NCBI GenBank assembly: GCA_013396635.1
Contig: WBMW01004108.1
Coordinates: 1,238,119-1,302,118, forward strand
Direction of reading: 5' to 3'
Origin: Penelope pileata
Lineage: Eukaryota; Chordata; Aves; Galliformes; Cracidae
DNA length: 64,000 nucleotides
This document shows positions 27,301-39,932 of the stretch, one piece after another; position 1 is the first letter of the stretch, and each line of letters begins with the position of its first letter. Made by a program: the position numbers and the translations under genes. The notes beneath the pieces are model-generated. The model was not told where the DNA came from and made no database searches. It worked only from the letters and a program-made list of their open reading frames with translations.

Positions 27301-30300
27301 GCACTAAAAGCCAATGTTTAAGCATTGATTTAAGTCAGCAATAACCATTAAGGTTACTCCTTTCCAAATTCTCTAAGATTTCTGTCAGAGATTGTTGCTT
27401 AGTGTCACTTACGAGAGGGTTTTGAGCTGCAGTTTTAAACCTTCCTAGTTAGTTATTCACATACAAAGCTGTCACCTGAAAGGATTTGCAACTCATGAGC
27501 AGGTGGGGATCAGCATCTGCAGAGACAGAATAATATGCAGAGCTGGACTCTTGATTGAACAGCAACAAAATAAGCCGTGTTTTTGAAGGAAAATATCATT
27601 TGAACAACCCTGGGATATTTGATGTATAACCAAAGAAGTTTCATCTATATATACATATATATACAGAAGGAAACTCCCCAAAATGACTAAGAAGATTCAC
27701 ACATTCCTTGACATTTCCCTAAGAATTGTCCAGTAATTTCCTCAGAAGGGAATCCATGACATCTTTAAATATTCTGGACTACTGCTTACCTATGTCTTAT
27801 ACTGAAGACCAAAGTTTTCTTTAAAATAAGAAAGCCATAACTTCTTTTCCTTCCTCCAGTGGGCTCAAAGAACACCTGATTCTGAGAAGTTTTGTAACAA
27901 ACTTTTTGTTATGTCTCATCAAACTTCACGCACTTCTTTCTTAGCTGGATCTTCTTTTTTCTTCCATTTAAGATAACAGCAGATGTATTTCTTCCTGATG
28001 ACTTCTCAAGAGAACCAAATTAAGCTCAAGGACCATTGCATGTTGCAAAAATTTTTTAATAGCAGACACCCATGGAGCAATTCTAAAATTCAGTTTCTAG
28101 TGCCATCTGAGGCACCTTTAGATACCCAAGATGTCTATACAGGACTGAAAGATGTGACACAAGACCAACGGAAAACATATGACCATCTAACTGGAGACCT
28201 AGTGGGATAACTTTAGTCATGTAAAATGAAATTAGACTGCTGTGACTAGATAGATGAGTCATTTCTGAGTAGATGAAGAAATCGTTATAGCTTATGTTTT
28301 GTAGATGGAGAGGAAAGGCCAAGGGAAATGCCACATCCAGCATCAGCAATGAATTTTCTGGTAAAGTCAGGTGTCAAATGCAGGCACTGGAGTCTCTCCG
28401 TTGTGGCTTGGCCAATGTTTTGTGGCTGAATTGTACATCCCTAGCACAAAAATGTGTGCTCAGGTCACTGGCAATAGATCCTCATTCCTGCTCAGAAAAA
28501 GACCTATGTTCAGTCCGGTCCAGTCAGTGCCTTGTGCCTCACCATGGTTTCCTCTGTTGGTTATGCAAGCATCAGAGTCAGGGAAATTAATCTTGAGATA
28601 AAGCCAAGAATCCTTTTCCAAAATCTAAGACATTAAGGCAGGTGTTTAAATTCACCTTCAGTATCAATGTAAGTGATCTGAAAAGGGATTATTGCTCACA
28701 GCCCGACTAATATATCCTACATAAATCTTGATTATCTCCTTTATGGAGAAGTTCATGTGGGTCACTATGATTTGGGGCTTAGCAATTAACTTTCCTCATG
28801 ATATTCCCTGTAATTAGTACTAAACACATGCTTAGCCTCAGAAAAATCTGGGAAACAGTGTGGCCAGCGTAATTGCAAAGGCATTGGTAGAGGTTTTAAT
28901 AGGAACCGCTGTGTAAAACTTTCCTCTGTTGCTGATTTTGGCATGCTGACTGATATTTTCTCAAGTTCTTTATAAAGAGAGCTGTTCTAAATGGTTTATT
29001 TGCTGCCTCACCTCCCTTTCCTGGCTTATTTCTTATTAAAACCTATAGCAAGAAGTCAGCCATTAAAAGTTGAATTGATTGGTCTATCTTGATGAGACTC
29101 AGATCTTGCACAGATTTGGTAAGGCGCCAGCTTAGCAGTTGAGGCAGCCAAACTTTACCCATGAGCAACGAGATGCTATTGCGACTTATTTTCCATTTAG
29201 CATCTGTGGGTTTAATAGATGTTAGAACAAAGAGATACGGCGCAACAGAGAACACAATAAATTGAGACTAAAATATATATATTCCAAATGCATCTTGACA
29301 GTAAAGTCTCAAACTGAGCTGCTCCCAAAAGATACCAGTCGCCTTCATATCAACACACCATTCCTGCTCCTTTCCCATCAATCTTAAACTCACTCCAGGG
29401 TAACAAGTGCTGACTTCCCAGCTGAAGAATAGGACATCCTACTAGCTACCAGAAGGACTTGTGATTTGTAGTGGCATCAGATTCAGGAAGTGTGATTTCA
29501 TTTGAATAAACGAAGGGGCCTCCACTGGAGTTTACAGTCAACAGAGGTCGAGTCAGAAGAGCGTGAAGAAAACTGCCTTAAAAATGAAACAAAGTACTGA
29601 AGCAAAAAAAATCCTCTACTGCCTTTTCAGGCACACTGGGTTACTTGAATTTTTCCTTTGTTCCTTGTCGTTTATATTCTAGAAGGTAAGATACTTGGCC
29701 CAGGGAATCTCAGAGGGCATCACATACCTGCATTGAAGAAACTGAACTGACCTCAGATTTTTCTTATACTGTGAGGGGAAATCAGGAAAACCATTGTGTA
29801 GACATTCATAGATGGGTGGGTGAGTGTCTAGATTTGCATCTAAATCTAACCCAGGTATCTACATTAGGAACCTCATCTTTCCGAGCTCCTTCAGTAATGA
29901 ATAGAGAAAAATCTCCTTGAGAGGACAATTCAGAACAATTAATTGGATCTTTCCTCTAAATCACACTTTGAAAGAACCTGTCTCCCTCCATTGACTACAG
30001 GGTGTCTAGGCTCCGGGTGCTAATTTAGGTGCCTGACTTCTATGGCATCACAGCCATAGCAGCACATATCCCAGTTGATGCACACGTGCTTAGAAAAGCC
30101 TCTACCAGCTTCTCACCCTGGGGAATGGAAAGTTCTGTTCTTATTTTAGGTTTGTTCCCACCCACTGCAAGGATAGGGTATAAAACTAAGTACATGTTTG
30201 GCTGTAACCTTTGTGCTATCCAAGACTGATCCAAACCTCATCAATCTCTACGGCAGATTTGTCCTGACCGTGGTGGCCCTTGGATGGGGCCTACAAGATC

Positions 30301-31235
30301 AAAGAAAAAAGGAAAGAGAGCCAAAGACAGATTTAGAAATATAATCAGCTAGCCAAAGCTCCATTCTTAATTAAATTGCCACAGGCCAACAGCTGCTCTT
30401 CAGGGAGTTTCTAAACTCTAACACATGCCCCTATATTACAGTAGTAAAACCAAGGAATAATTTGGCTCAACAATAGCTTTCCTGTGTGCATTGAAATGGC
30501 CTAATATACTTTCATGCTTGAATTTAGTGGTTTGAGGGTAAATATATAACTGCGAGGATTTCTCTTTTTTTCCTTTTTAAGTTTTTTTCCCTGGTCCTCC
30601 AACCATGATGTCAAAGTAAGGGAAAATATTTTCTGCAAAACCCGAATTAACAAACCACAAGAAACCCATATGACATTTCCCCTCATCCTGCCCACTGTGT
30701 AACTCCTGCAGCTGTGAAATCCAGAGCACACCTTTTCTCCACAAATACACTTCTCTGCGGACATCACTACCGCAGGCTTTAAACCTGAGCTGGTGGCAGA
30801 GTTTGAGAAGAGAGCAATGACCTCCTTGAGAAGGAGCAACCCATTGAGGCTTCAGTGTCCCAATTATTCCAAAGGGTGAAGAGCCACATCAAAGGAAGAT
30901 CAAGTGAGGGAAGGACAACTGAAAGGGTTCATCAGAGCCCAGAAGATATCACAAAAGACTTCTGCAGTGAGAGCACAAACACTGACAGCGTTTGTGAGCC
31001 TACTGTGTTAACAGGCCTCACTTTAGGAGGCCTCTAAACCCTCAGCTCAAGGCAGGATGAGCTGTGAGATTAGGCCAGGTTATTTTGTACAGTTCTATTC
31101 TGAAAACAATAAAGGATGCAACCTTCCTCAAGCAACCTCCTTCCAGTTCCATTTCTTGGCTAAAAAAGATTCCTCTTAGAGATAGTCTGAACCACTATTG
31201 TTTCACTTTCTGCCTGCTGCCTCTTATCCTTCCAC

Positions 31236-32073
31236 CTTCAACACTAAATTGGGAGGAGTTATTGACTCCTTTGAGGGTAGAAAGGCCTTAAAGAGAGATC
31301 TTGATAAACTGGAGGGCTGGACAGTCACCAACCGCATGATGTTTAATAAGAGCAAGTGCTGCATTCTGGCCCTGGGAGGGGGCAGCCCTGGCTCCATGTG
31401 CAGACAGGGAGATGAGAGGCTGCAGAGCAGCCCCACAGAAAGGAATCTGGGGGCTCTGGTGATGGCAGGATGGGTGTGAGCCCTCTGTCTGCCCTGGAGC
31501 CCAAAGGGCCCCTGGGGTGCCCGAGGCCCAGCACTGTCAGGCAAGGGCAGGGATTGTCCCTCTCTGCTCTGTGTTGGTGCGTTGTGTGCAGGCCTGGGCA
31601 CCACAGTATCAGAAGGACACAAAACTATTAGAGATCATCCAAAGGAGGGCTGTGAAGATGGGGAAGGGTCTGGAGGTCAAAGGGTGTGAGGAGAGCTGAG
31701 GTCCCTGGGTCTGTTGGGCTCAGAGTAGAGGAGGCTGAGGGGAGGCCTCATGGTGGCCTACAGCCCCCTCCCAGGGAGCGCAGGGGCAGCACTGAGCTCT
31801 GCTCTCTGGGGACAGCAACAGGGCCCGAGGGAACGGCGTGGAGCTGTCAGGGGAGGGTCAGGTGGGGGTGAGGGAATGGCTCTGCCCCAGAGGGATGGGC
31901 ATGGCACTGCTGCCCAGGGCAGTGGGCACGGCCCCATGTGCCAGAGCTCAGGGAGCACAGGGACACCGCTCTCAGCCATTGGGTTTGGGTTTGGGGGTGC
32001 TGTGTGGAGCCAGAGGCTGGACTTGATGATCCTTGGGAGATCCTTCCATCTTGAGATATTCTGTGGTTCTATG
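31236..32073 (+). mobile_element. CR1-like LINE 3' end, GC-rich, diverged
   Basis: The start encodes NTKLGGVIDSFEGRKALKRD and LDKLEGWTVTNRMMFNKSKC, the CR1 ORF2 segment just after the FADD box. After stops and frameshifts come AWAPQYQKDTKLLEIIQRRA, an echo of the WGPQHKKD block, and ORF-less GC-rich DNA. The 3' end GGAGCCAGAGGCTGGACTTG plus ATATTCTGTGGTTCTATG is a CR1 tail. It is GC-rich compared with its AT-rich surroundings. No intact protein remains. Confidence 0.85.
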
Positions 32074-32132
32074 TTTTTGTCACTCTGATAAGTTCCTTGT
32101 AGGTACTGGCTGGCTCCTCCTGGGTCCCCACA

Positions 32133-32277
32133 AAGCCTTGTTTTCTCCAGGTTGCAGAAACCCAGATCCTTCAGCCTCTATTCACTTCCCCAACCACCTC
32201 GGTGATCCTCTGCTGAGCTTTCTCCAGTCTGTCAATGTCTTTGTTGTAACCAGGACCCAAAACTGGACGTGTTATTG
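32133..32277 (-). mobile_element. CR1 LINE internal fragment, flanking the mariner insertion
   Basis: AAGCCTTGTTTTCTCCAGGT, CAGATCCTTCAGCCTC, GGTGATCCTCTGCTGAGCTT and CAGGACCCAAAACTGGACGT are the reverse complement of the CR1 ORF2 end (GLFSLEK region and upstream). The fragment stops exactly at the Galluhop target TA, and I do not see it resume after 32835. Confidence 0.75.
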
Positions 32278-32279
32278 TA

Positions 32280-32833
32280 CAAGGGCTGCTCTGAAAGTGA
32301 TGCCTCAAATTTTATTATGCTGGCCCACAATGTCAGAGGCAGATGTTGGTAGTATGGCGGTTGAGGTTGAAACTTCCCACCAATATTCCATTAAATTTTC
32401 TTGCCGTGTGACAGATGGCAGCAGAGGGACAGTCTGACAAACTGGCCTCTGACATGAAAGTGCATATGGAGCAAAGGTGTGGAATTGAATTCCGCCACAC
32501 AGAAAAAATGGCACCCATTGACATTTGCCACACTTGCTGCACGTTTATGGAGACCAAACAGTGGATGTCAGCCCAGTGAGGCGGTGGGTGGTTTATTTCT
32601 GCAGTGACAACAGTGACAGTGGGTCACCTCCACTGGTGCAGGTTGCTACCAGCATAGCATGCAGGCTTTTGTTCATTGCTGGCAAAAATGTGTAGTCGGT
32701 GGTGGTGACTATGTTGAAAAATAGTGTTTTTTAGCTGAGAATTTTCTTTACCAAATAGCACTGTTGTGTTTTTTGTGTCTGCTGTATTTTTCATGGAAAT
32801 AAACAGGAGGCATTACTTTTGAAGCAACTTACA
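32280..32833 (+). mobile_element. Mariner DNA transposon of Galluhop type, internally deleted
   Basis: Terminal inverted repeats are CAAGGGCTGCTCTGAAAGTG at the left, and on the reverse strand of the right end TGTAAGTTGCTTCAAAAGTA; both continue into ATGCCTC. The element is bounded by TA on each side (32278-32279 and 32834-32835), the mariner target-site duplication. The 554 bp copy keeps the start of a transposase frame: an ATG at about 32411 with MAAEGQSDKLASDMKVHMEQ, then a helix-turn-helix-like part whose frame shifts near 32530, where YGDQTVDVS and RRWVVYF are readable. It also keeps a short C-terminal piece near 32700-32800 (VEK, CF, LYQIALL). The catalytic middle is missing, so it is non-autonomous. 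The name Galluhop is from memory of chicken repeats. Confidence 0.9.
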
Positions 32834-35135
32834 TAGTTGCAATCTAAATTTTCACATGAAACAACACCCAAACATAGTTCCTTCTTTTACTTAGTAGATA
32901 CATGTCCTACACTTTAATTTTTTTTTCCTCCGAGAAAATACAAGACAACCTAGGCCTGAGATTTACTTGATCTAACTTTAGGTGCCTGAGATACAAATTT
33001 TTAGTTACAAAGCTTTCCTAAAGTTATCTTTCTCTACTACCAGTGCCTACTCTCCAGCCACCTCTCTGGTGATTTATCTGAACTGTATTTGGCTATCTCA
33101 TATGATAAGATGAATCACATGAAGGTAGATTGCTTTTAGCTGTCTAAAGTTGCTAAGTATAAACATCACTTTTGGCATCCCAACCATCTATAAACACTTA
33201 AGAGCAAGGAGAAGGCAGTGCATTGCTGCAAAAAAAATGTTCTAGTCTCCACTAAACATTATGGCACTGTCTACAGGTAGTGCTATCCTGCAATCCTATG
33301 GCAAACTGAAAAGTCTGGTGACTTGCAGGAACGTGCACTCATATGCCAATTACATGCAACTATGAGTGGACTCTCAAATCTGCGTTCAGATTCCTGCCTG
33401 CCAGCCTCCTTCCCTTTCATGCTTTCCTACTCAATTCCTTCTGTAGAAAGCAGAGATGTTCAATGAATAAAGGAGGTGAACTCCACCAAAGCAACACACA
33501 GTATATTTGAACTCTCCTTTATGAAAGAGCTGGTTATTCCATTCAGTTAAACAACGGAGGATTTGTACATCTCCCAGTCTCTCACATTTCTGAATGACTT
33601 TCTTCCTATTGACAAATTTGCCTTTTCCCAGGTTGTACTGAATTAGTGTGGATGTATATGAATGCATGTCTGAAACAATTTTAGGCTTGGGTTCACGTTT
33701 AAAAAAAGCAGAGTAAAATAGGAGAGTTATTTCTGGAGAAAAGCCAAATAAGGCTGAGAAAGTACTGGCGTGCTCAGACACAGAGGTTCTTCAGAGGTCA
33801 AGTAGGTAAGCACTGGGTGGTCAAAGGCTGTGGAAATGTCTCAGCAGTTAGGAGAGATTCAGCAAACCAATTCAGTGATTTATACATAACCATGTTCCTC
33901 TGCCTTGTTTGTGGGGTCATGGAGCTGGGAAGAGCTGTGACAACGTGGAGCAGTGGCTGCAGAAAGGAATTTCTTTCCCTGTGCTGCCCACATCATCCCA
34001 AATCCTATCAGGGATATGACCCAGTGGGCAAAGCCACAAAAATTAGGGAGAAAGCAATCTAAGAGGTCAGCATGAGCTAGCTGTGAGTAACTGCTGGCTG
34101 CTACCCATGGCTTTCTGCAGTTCAGGTCTACACCAGCTGCCAAACCCACCTGGCTTTTGGGGGATAAATATGCCTGTATTAATCCTTCAAATAGCAGCAG
34201 ATGGTGAATGGAGTCCTAACGCCTGCAGTGTCAACACATACAGCTGAGTTACTTTCTCCTCTCCTTCTTTATGGTCAGCAGAGACAAAGAGGGATTTTAG
34301 GGAATAATTAATCTGAGCTACCTTCAGCACAAACTTTAGGATGAGAAAAATCACACTGCAGTTTATTATCTGTATTGACCAGCTCTCGGACAACAATAAA
34401 AAGAATTTGAAGTGTCTAGCTCAGGTGGAAATGTCGATACTTAGCCACATAAATGCCCTAGCAATACTTCAAGGATGCTATTATGTCCCACTGTCCTACA
34501 GGATTCTGGCAAGGATATTTGTTCGGTACTTTGCCATTCTGTATCAGATGTGACAAATGAAATCTGCAGAGCATTAAAGGATATTATTCTAAGGAATTGC
34601 CACATTTGTGCAAGGGGAGATTCATTGTTGTGTGTGTAGCAGGCAGAGCAGTCCTGCAGTGATTTCTCATTACGCCTCTGTTGTTCACCCAATTGTTTTC
34701 AAGGTGCTGATTACAATCCCTGTCCGAATCTTTCATTGTACAGAGGCAGATAATCAGGAATCACCGAAAAATTATCAAGACCCTCAATCAAGCTACATCT
34801 ACAGAAACTCCAAGATGAGAGGTGAGGAAGAAGCATAATTGGAAAAAGCTTGGCAAGGGAGGACAGGAATATGAACTGGCTTCCAGCAGCAAACATCTGT
34901 GCCACATTCCCTCAGACCTTTGCCAATGTATGCCCTTCTTGAAAACCAGCAAGAAATCACCAGTTTCAGTAGCACCAATTTATGCTTACAGCTAAGTCAA
35001 TAATGGTGGATATTTGGATTTTTATTTGTATCGGTGAGATGAAGCCTTCAGAAGACTTCATAGGTAGGAAGGGACTCCTTTGGTATCTGATTCCTGATCA
35101 AAGTCCAGATAGCCACTCAATACCTGCTCGATTCG

Positions 35136-35160
35136 GGAAGGGAAGGGAAGGGAAGGGAAA
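35136..35160. repeat. GGGAA pentanucleotide microsatellite
   Basis: GGGAA is repeated about five times, followed by a T-rich stretch. Confidence 0.85.
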
Positions 35161-37268
35161 GGAGTCTTTTTTCTTTCCTTTTCGTTTTCTTTTTTGTTTG
35201 CTTCTTTTGCTTCTGGAGGGATTTGTGAGAGAGCTCATGTCCTGGAGAGGAGAAGGAGGGGCTGCTTTTTGTTTATGCAATGTCCAGACAGGCTGGGGAC
35301 AATCTGAACATCTTGCCCTCTTGAAAACAAAGCCAGCCAAAATTGAACCAACATATGTTTTATAGTGGCATTGACAGGGGGTGTTGGAACATTTCTGGGT
35401 GTCTTCAGGATCTGTTGTCCTTGGCTATGCTGCCCTGTCCCTAGGCACTTTGTGTCTTTCTAAGGTTTTGTTAGTTTATAGAGCATCTGTGTCTGATCTG
35501 AGATTCACACTTCCTTCCCACTCGGGAAATCAGTTCTTGCAGTAGTCAGCAGAAGAGAAGAGAATGGAGAAAAAGAGAATCTGAGGCTTCTTATCCCAGC
35601 TAACCACCTCCCTGTGAAGCCTCCAGAGCACTCTTTCCCCAGAGTGGTTTCTAGAAATGATGTGCCCCTACAGATTACAGACAAGTTATTTCTATTGGTC
35701 TGGACATCTTCTCTTTTGCAAGAGAGAGGTCCTAGGACCACCCTGTGGCACAGACCAACAGTGTGAAATGGGAAAAAGTGTCATTTACATCAAATTCTGG
35801 TAAGCACAAGATGAGTGTGTGCATATTGATGTCCACAATGGGTCTTTTTACTTCAACTCATCTTATTGATAGCACCTAAAAAGTGGTTCTTTAGAAAAGA
35901 TAAATATATATTTATCAAAGAGCAGTTGTTTGATGTTAGCATCCAAGGTGTAATTTACAGCTGATACCCTAAAACTGCCCCCTGGGGAATCCATTTCTTA
36001 TTCAGCCATCACAGAACATCAGAAGTGAAGCCACCTAGTGAAGTCCTCAGTGAATTAGTGTTGGAAAGGTCTGCCATCTGATGACAGGGTTCCAAATGCA
36101 ATCCCTCCCCATTCTCCACAGTGGGATGGCAGCAATGCCACCTCTGGTTACGTGTGGCAATATTCACGTGAACAAAGCATCCTCTGATCTGAATTTCCTC
36201 TTTTATCTCTCTCCCTGCAGGACTCATGAGCAGGAGTAGCTCATTAGATCTCTGGGCTGATCTCAGTCAAAGCTGCTCCACAAAACCATGTGACTCAAAT
36301 TATTCTGATGCATTCACATACAACCTTGCAATTTCTTAACAGTGCTATTGATTAATGCTAGAAATACAAACCAGTCCCCTGTGGTACGTATTTTCAATCC
36401 TCTTCTGTGTTTTTACATTTCAAATCTTTCCTTTTATGCAAACTTAGCCTTGGAGCAGAATTTGGCATTTTCATGCTATTTATTAATTTATTAATGCTTA
36501 TCTTTTTTTTCTTTTTTTCCCCAGTACTTGTGTACAGAATCCCAGGGCCTGGACTGCAGTTTAGCAGTCAGTACTTCTCAGATCTTTACGTTTGCTCTGA
36601 AACAGACTCCAGCTTTGACTGTGGAAAGAATCATGCACCTCCTCTGCATGATATATGTATATATTATAATTGCAGCAATTGGGAACTGGCTCATATGGTG
36701 TCAGTGCCCTATAGCACACACTCCCTGGCTCCCAAACTCCTTTGTCATAAGCACTGTATTGTTAGATAGGGACAAAGAGTCTCTTGTAACAGAAACAATT
36801 TGTCCTTTTAGGATGAGGAGAAACAAAATGGGATGATGACACACACGTCGCTGCTGTACCCCTGCACCCTGTGCCATTTCCACTGACACTGCTGCAAACA
36901 AGCACCTGCTGTTTGCATCAGTAAAAGAAACTAAAACCATCTAGACATGGTGCCAGACACATTGTCCCCTCTGTGCACATGGCCAAAGGGCTTGCTGTGT
37001 CCTAAATTCACCAGCTTGGTGTTTCATCTAGATTTCATTCAAGTCTGAAATGCTACATCTCTCAGTCAAGGCAGGCTTGTAGAAAGAGAACTTTGAGCAG
37101 GAAGCTTCATCTCTGTGCACGGATCTGACCAATTAAAACAAACAAAGAAACAAAAGTTTAGCCAGTAATTAACCTCACAGCTTCTGCTGGCATAATAAGG
37201 TAGGGGTTGGCTTCTTCTCCCAAGTGACAGCAATGGGTTTGATGGACTCACATTGTGCCAGCAGATGT

Positions 37269-37488
37269 CCAGCTTGGATGTTAAGAAAAATTTCTTCTCC
37301 AAAAGAATGGTCAGGCACTGGACCAGGCTGTCCAGGGAAGTGGGAGAGTCTCCATATCTGAAGGTGTTCAGGAAACATGGAGGTGTGGCACTTGGGGACA
37401 TGGCTCAGTGGGCATGGTGAAGATGGGTTGATGGTTGAATTGGGGATCTCAGAAGTCTTTTCCAACCTTAATAATTCTATGATTCTAT
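37269..37488 (+). mobile_element. CR1 LINE 3' fragment, older subfamily
   Basis: The sequence begins CCAGCTTGGATGTTAAGAAA (the conserved LDIRKKFF-coding block), continues with GGTCAGGCACTGGACCAGGC and GGCACTTGGGGACATGGCTC, and ends TTCCAACCTTAATAATTCTA plus TGATTCTAT. The GGCACTTGGGGACATGG block is characteristic of one group of CR1 3' ends. Confidence 0.88.
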
Positions 37489-39886
37489 CCTCACAGCTAT
37501 CCATGCTATCTAGCAGCACATATAAAGGCAAAAATTGAAGCAGTGTATTTATCAACTCCTGGTTTGAAGCAGTTTCCTTTAGCCCAATGGTGATGCTCAT
37601 TCTGCAGGGTAAAATTCTTCATTATTTCACCTGAACCAAGCATGAAAACCAATCCCACTGCTGTCTGCGTGGTACTCAGAAATAATGGGATCCAGTTCTC
37701 TAAGAGATGGCATTCCCTAGGGGATGCAGAGTGCTTTGGAACAGGACCATTGTCCTCTGGGAATTCCTCTATACAAGGACTTAGAGCATCTGTTTGGAGA
37801 CTGTGCAGTTTCCAACCTTTCATGCAACATTTGAGTATTGAAATCTTTGCACAGTCCATGTGCCCAGACTTTGCTGCTGAGCTGGATGTGACAAACTGTC
37901 AGCTGCAATGTGAATGCAGGACAGATGCAAAGAGAAGTAGTAGAAAGCAAAACTCCAGCTTACGAGTGGTTTTGACAACTTTTCTCACACTAGAATTCAT
38001 CCACATTCTCCAAAACAGAAATGTGAAATTGCTTTGCCATTTCTCATTAACAGCTTAAGACTCAGAAAGTCTTGGAAATTTGGGGTTTACTTTGAAGAAT
38101 TTTCCTCAGTCATTTTTCATACAGTTGCTTCACACATTAATGTTGCTTGAATGGTGTATTTTTGTCAGTTGCTCACTTTCCTGTGTGACTGTACCATGAA
38201 TTACTGGGTGAACATTGTGGACATGCATCCAGATGAAAACAATAGTTTGGAGAGAAACTCAACTGTAAATACCACAGTGAAGAAACTCTTTTTGTCCTGT
38301 GTCAGTCTAGCATCAAGTACACTGTGGTCCCAGTCAATGGTTGTAGTCCTTGCCAAGAATCATGATCATTAGAGATTTAAAAATTAATAGAAATTAATGA
38401 TGAGTAGTGGTTACTAATAACGCTTCTGTTCATTCTGGGACTTGCTCATCATGTGTGTGGTGCTTGAACATAATTATGTTAAAATTATATAATCATGAAA
38501 TAATTTACATTTACTAGTTGCCTCCCACATGCATTCATCATTCTTCTCTCTCCACTTTCTTTTTTCCAAAATGCATGAAAGTCCATTCTTTGGACAGGAA
38601 AAAGGATCCCTCCTAGCCTTTTGAAGAAGATTGCTAAACCAAAGAAGATAAATCAATTTTCCCAGCAGACTTGAGGAAGGCAGAGATCTCTGCAGTCCAT
38701 TGCCATGGTGTTTCTGTAGATGTGTTTGCCTACAGGTAATTCCCACAGGTAGAACACAGTCCTGTTGTGTTGTCCCAGGGCTACCCAATTTATCCCAAGA
38801 TCCACTCTTATGCAATGAGTTACAACACTGTTGTAAAATCTGCCTTTTAAAGTTGGGGCCACACATGCAGTCACACAGACACAAACATTTCCAAGATTCA
38901 ATCTCCTCTCTGCAGCAAATGCCACACCAGAGATTGATCCTCCATATCAAACAACCTTGTACTTTGTCCATAGGGCCAACAAGTCAGCAGAGCATCTTAG
39001 GAACCTCCAGAGCTTTGGCTTGTGGGAATATAGGAGAAGTTATATATCTGGGAACTGTGAGGGATCTTAGAAATTGAAGGTCTGGATCTGGGCAGAAGTG
39101 TGCTTTCGATAGCTGTGCTCTGGAAACAGCAAATGCTGGTGCTGCCCCAAGTGACACATAGTTGCTTCAGTTTAGTATAGGCCTACCTACACACATATAT
39201 ACTTTTCTTTCTTCATTTCTCCTGTCTTTCATCTTTGGTATACACCATAACTCTCCCATGACACTTTTATTACAGGAAAGTGAAGGAATTCACCGAACAG
39301 CGAGTACAGAAACACGGGCACTTTTGGATTTATAAATGAAAACATTCATTTTGCTGTCCTGCTGGACTTCTGACATGTTTCAACAACTTTGCTAGACAAA
39401 TGTGAGAAGAAGGATGGAAGAACGCAGGCTACGTAAGAAACTTCAGGGAATTCAAAGAATTTTCCGTGTTAAATGAAACTGGGAAAAAAATAACTAAACT
39501 GTTTCACCAGGTATTTGATGAATTTAAAGCTCATGTGGTCTACATTGTGCAGTGTAGTTCCATGCCTATGCATGCACACATATGTATTTAAGATTAGTAG
39601 CATGTTTTTGGATATTAATTCTACCTGTACATTGGAATTTGCAGATATTTCCACATCATAACCCTTCCGAAAATGTTGTTGCTAAAATCAGATAAAGAAA
39701 TCTATTACCCTAGCTTTTTCTTGGTGGGGTGAGAAGGTGGTGAAGTGGTGTGAAGGCAACACTATGAAAAGTCTATGAAGAAATAATCTCTGTGAGTAAA
39801 TTAGCCAAGCTTGCAAATCGAATAAAACAAGTCTCATCCATAATGGCTCAAATCAGGATATGCAGAAGATAAGCATGTATCTAAGT

Positions 39887-39932
39887 ATATATCAGAATAT
39901 ACATCAGAGATACATCAGAATATATATCAGAG
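39887..39932. repeat. Short ATATATCAGA(AT/G) tandem array
   Basis: Four units of 11-12 bp, ATATATCAGAAT, ATACATCAGAG, ATACATCAGAAT, ATATATCAGAG, alternate in two forms, suggesting duplication of a dimer. Confidence 0.85.

Larger units (their letters stand above)
18116..31235. other. Non-coding stretch, no gene recognised
   Basis: Apart from the CR1 end and ATATCCA array at 21187-21376, I see only unique AT-rich sequence. The 159-codon open frame at 25347-25826 has no recognisable domain and a Lys/Ser-rich, low-information composition. Confidence 0.6.

Noticed and set aside
31224..32088. Pro/Gly/Arg-rich frames of 60-132 codons
   Set aside because: They arise from the GC-rich CR1-like element and carry no host gene.
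35899..35916. Perfect 18 bp AT palindrome GATAAATATATATTTATC
   Set aside because: Almost pure A/T; such palindromes are expected by chance in this base composition.
38474..38971. 165-codon minus-strand open frame
   Set aside because: No recognisable domain, overlapped by frames of similar length on the other strand, no codon or splice support.
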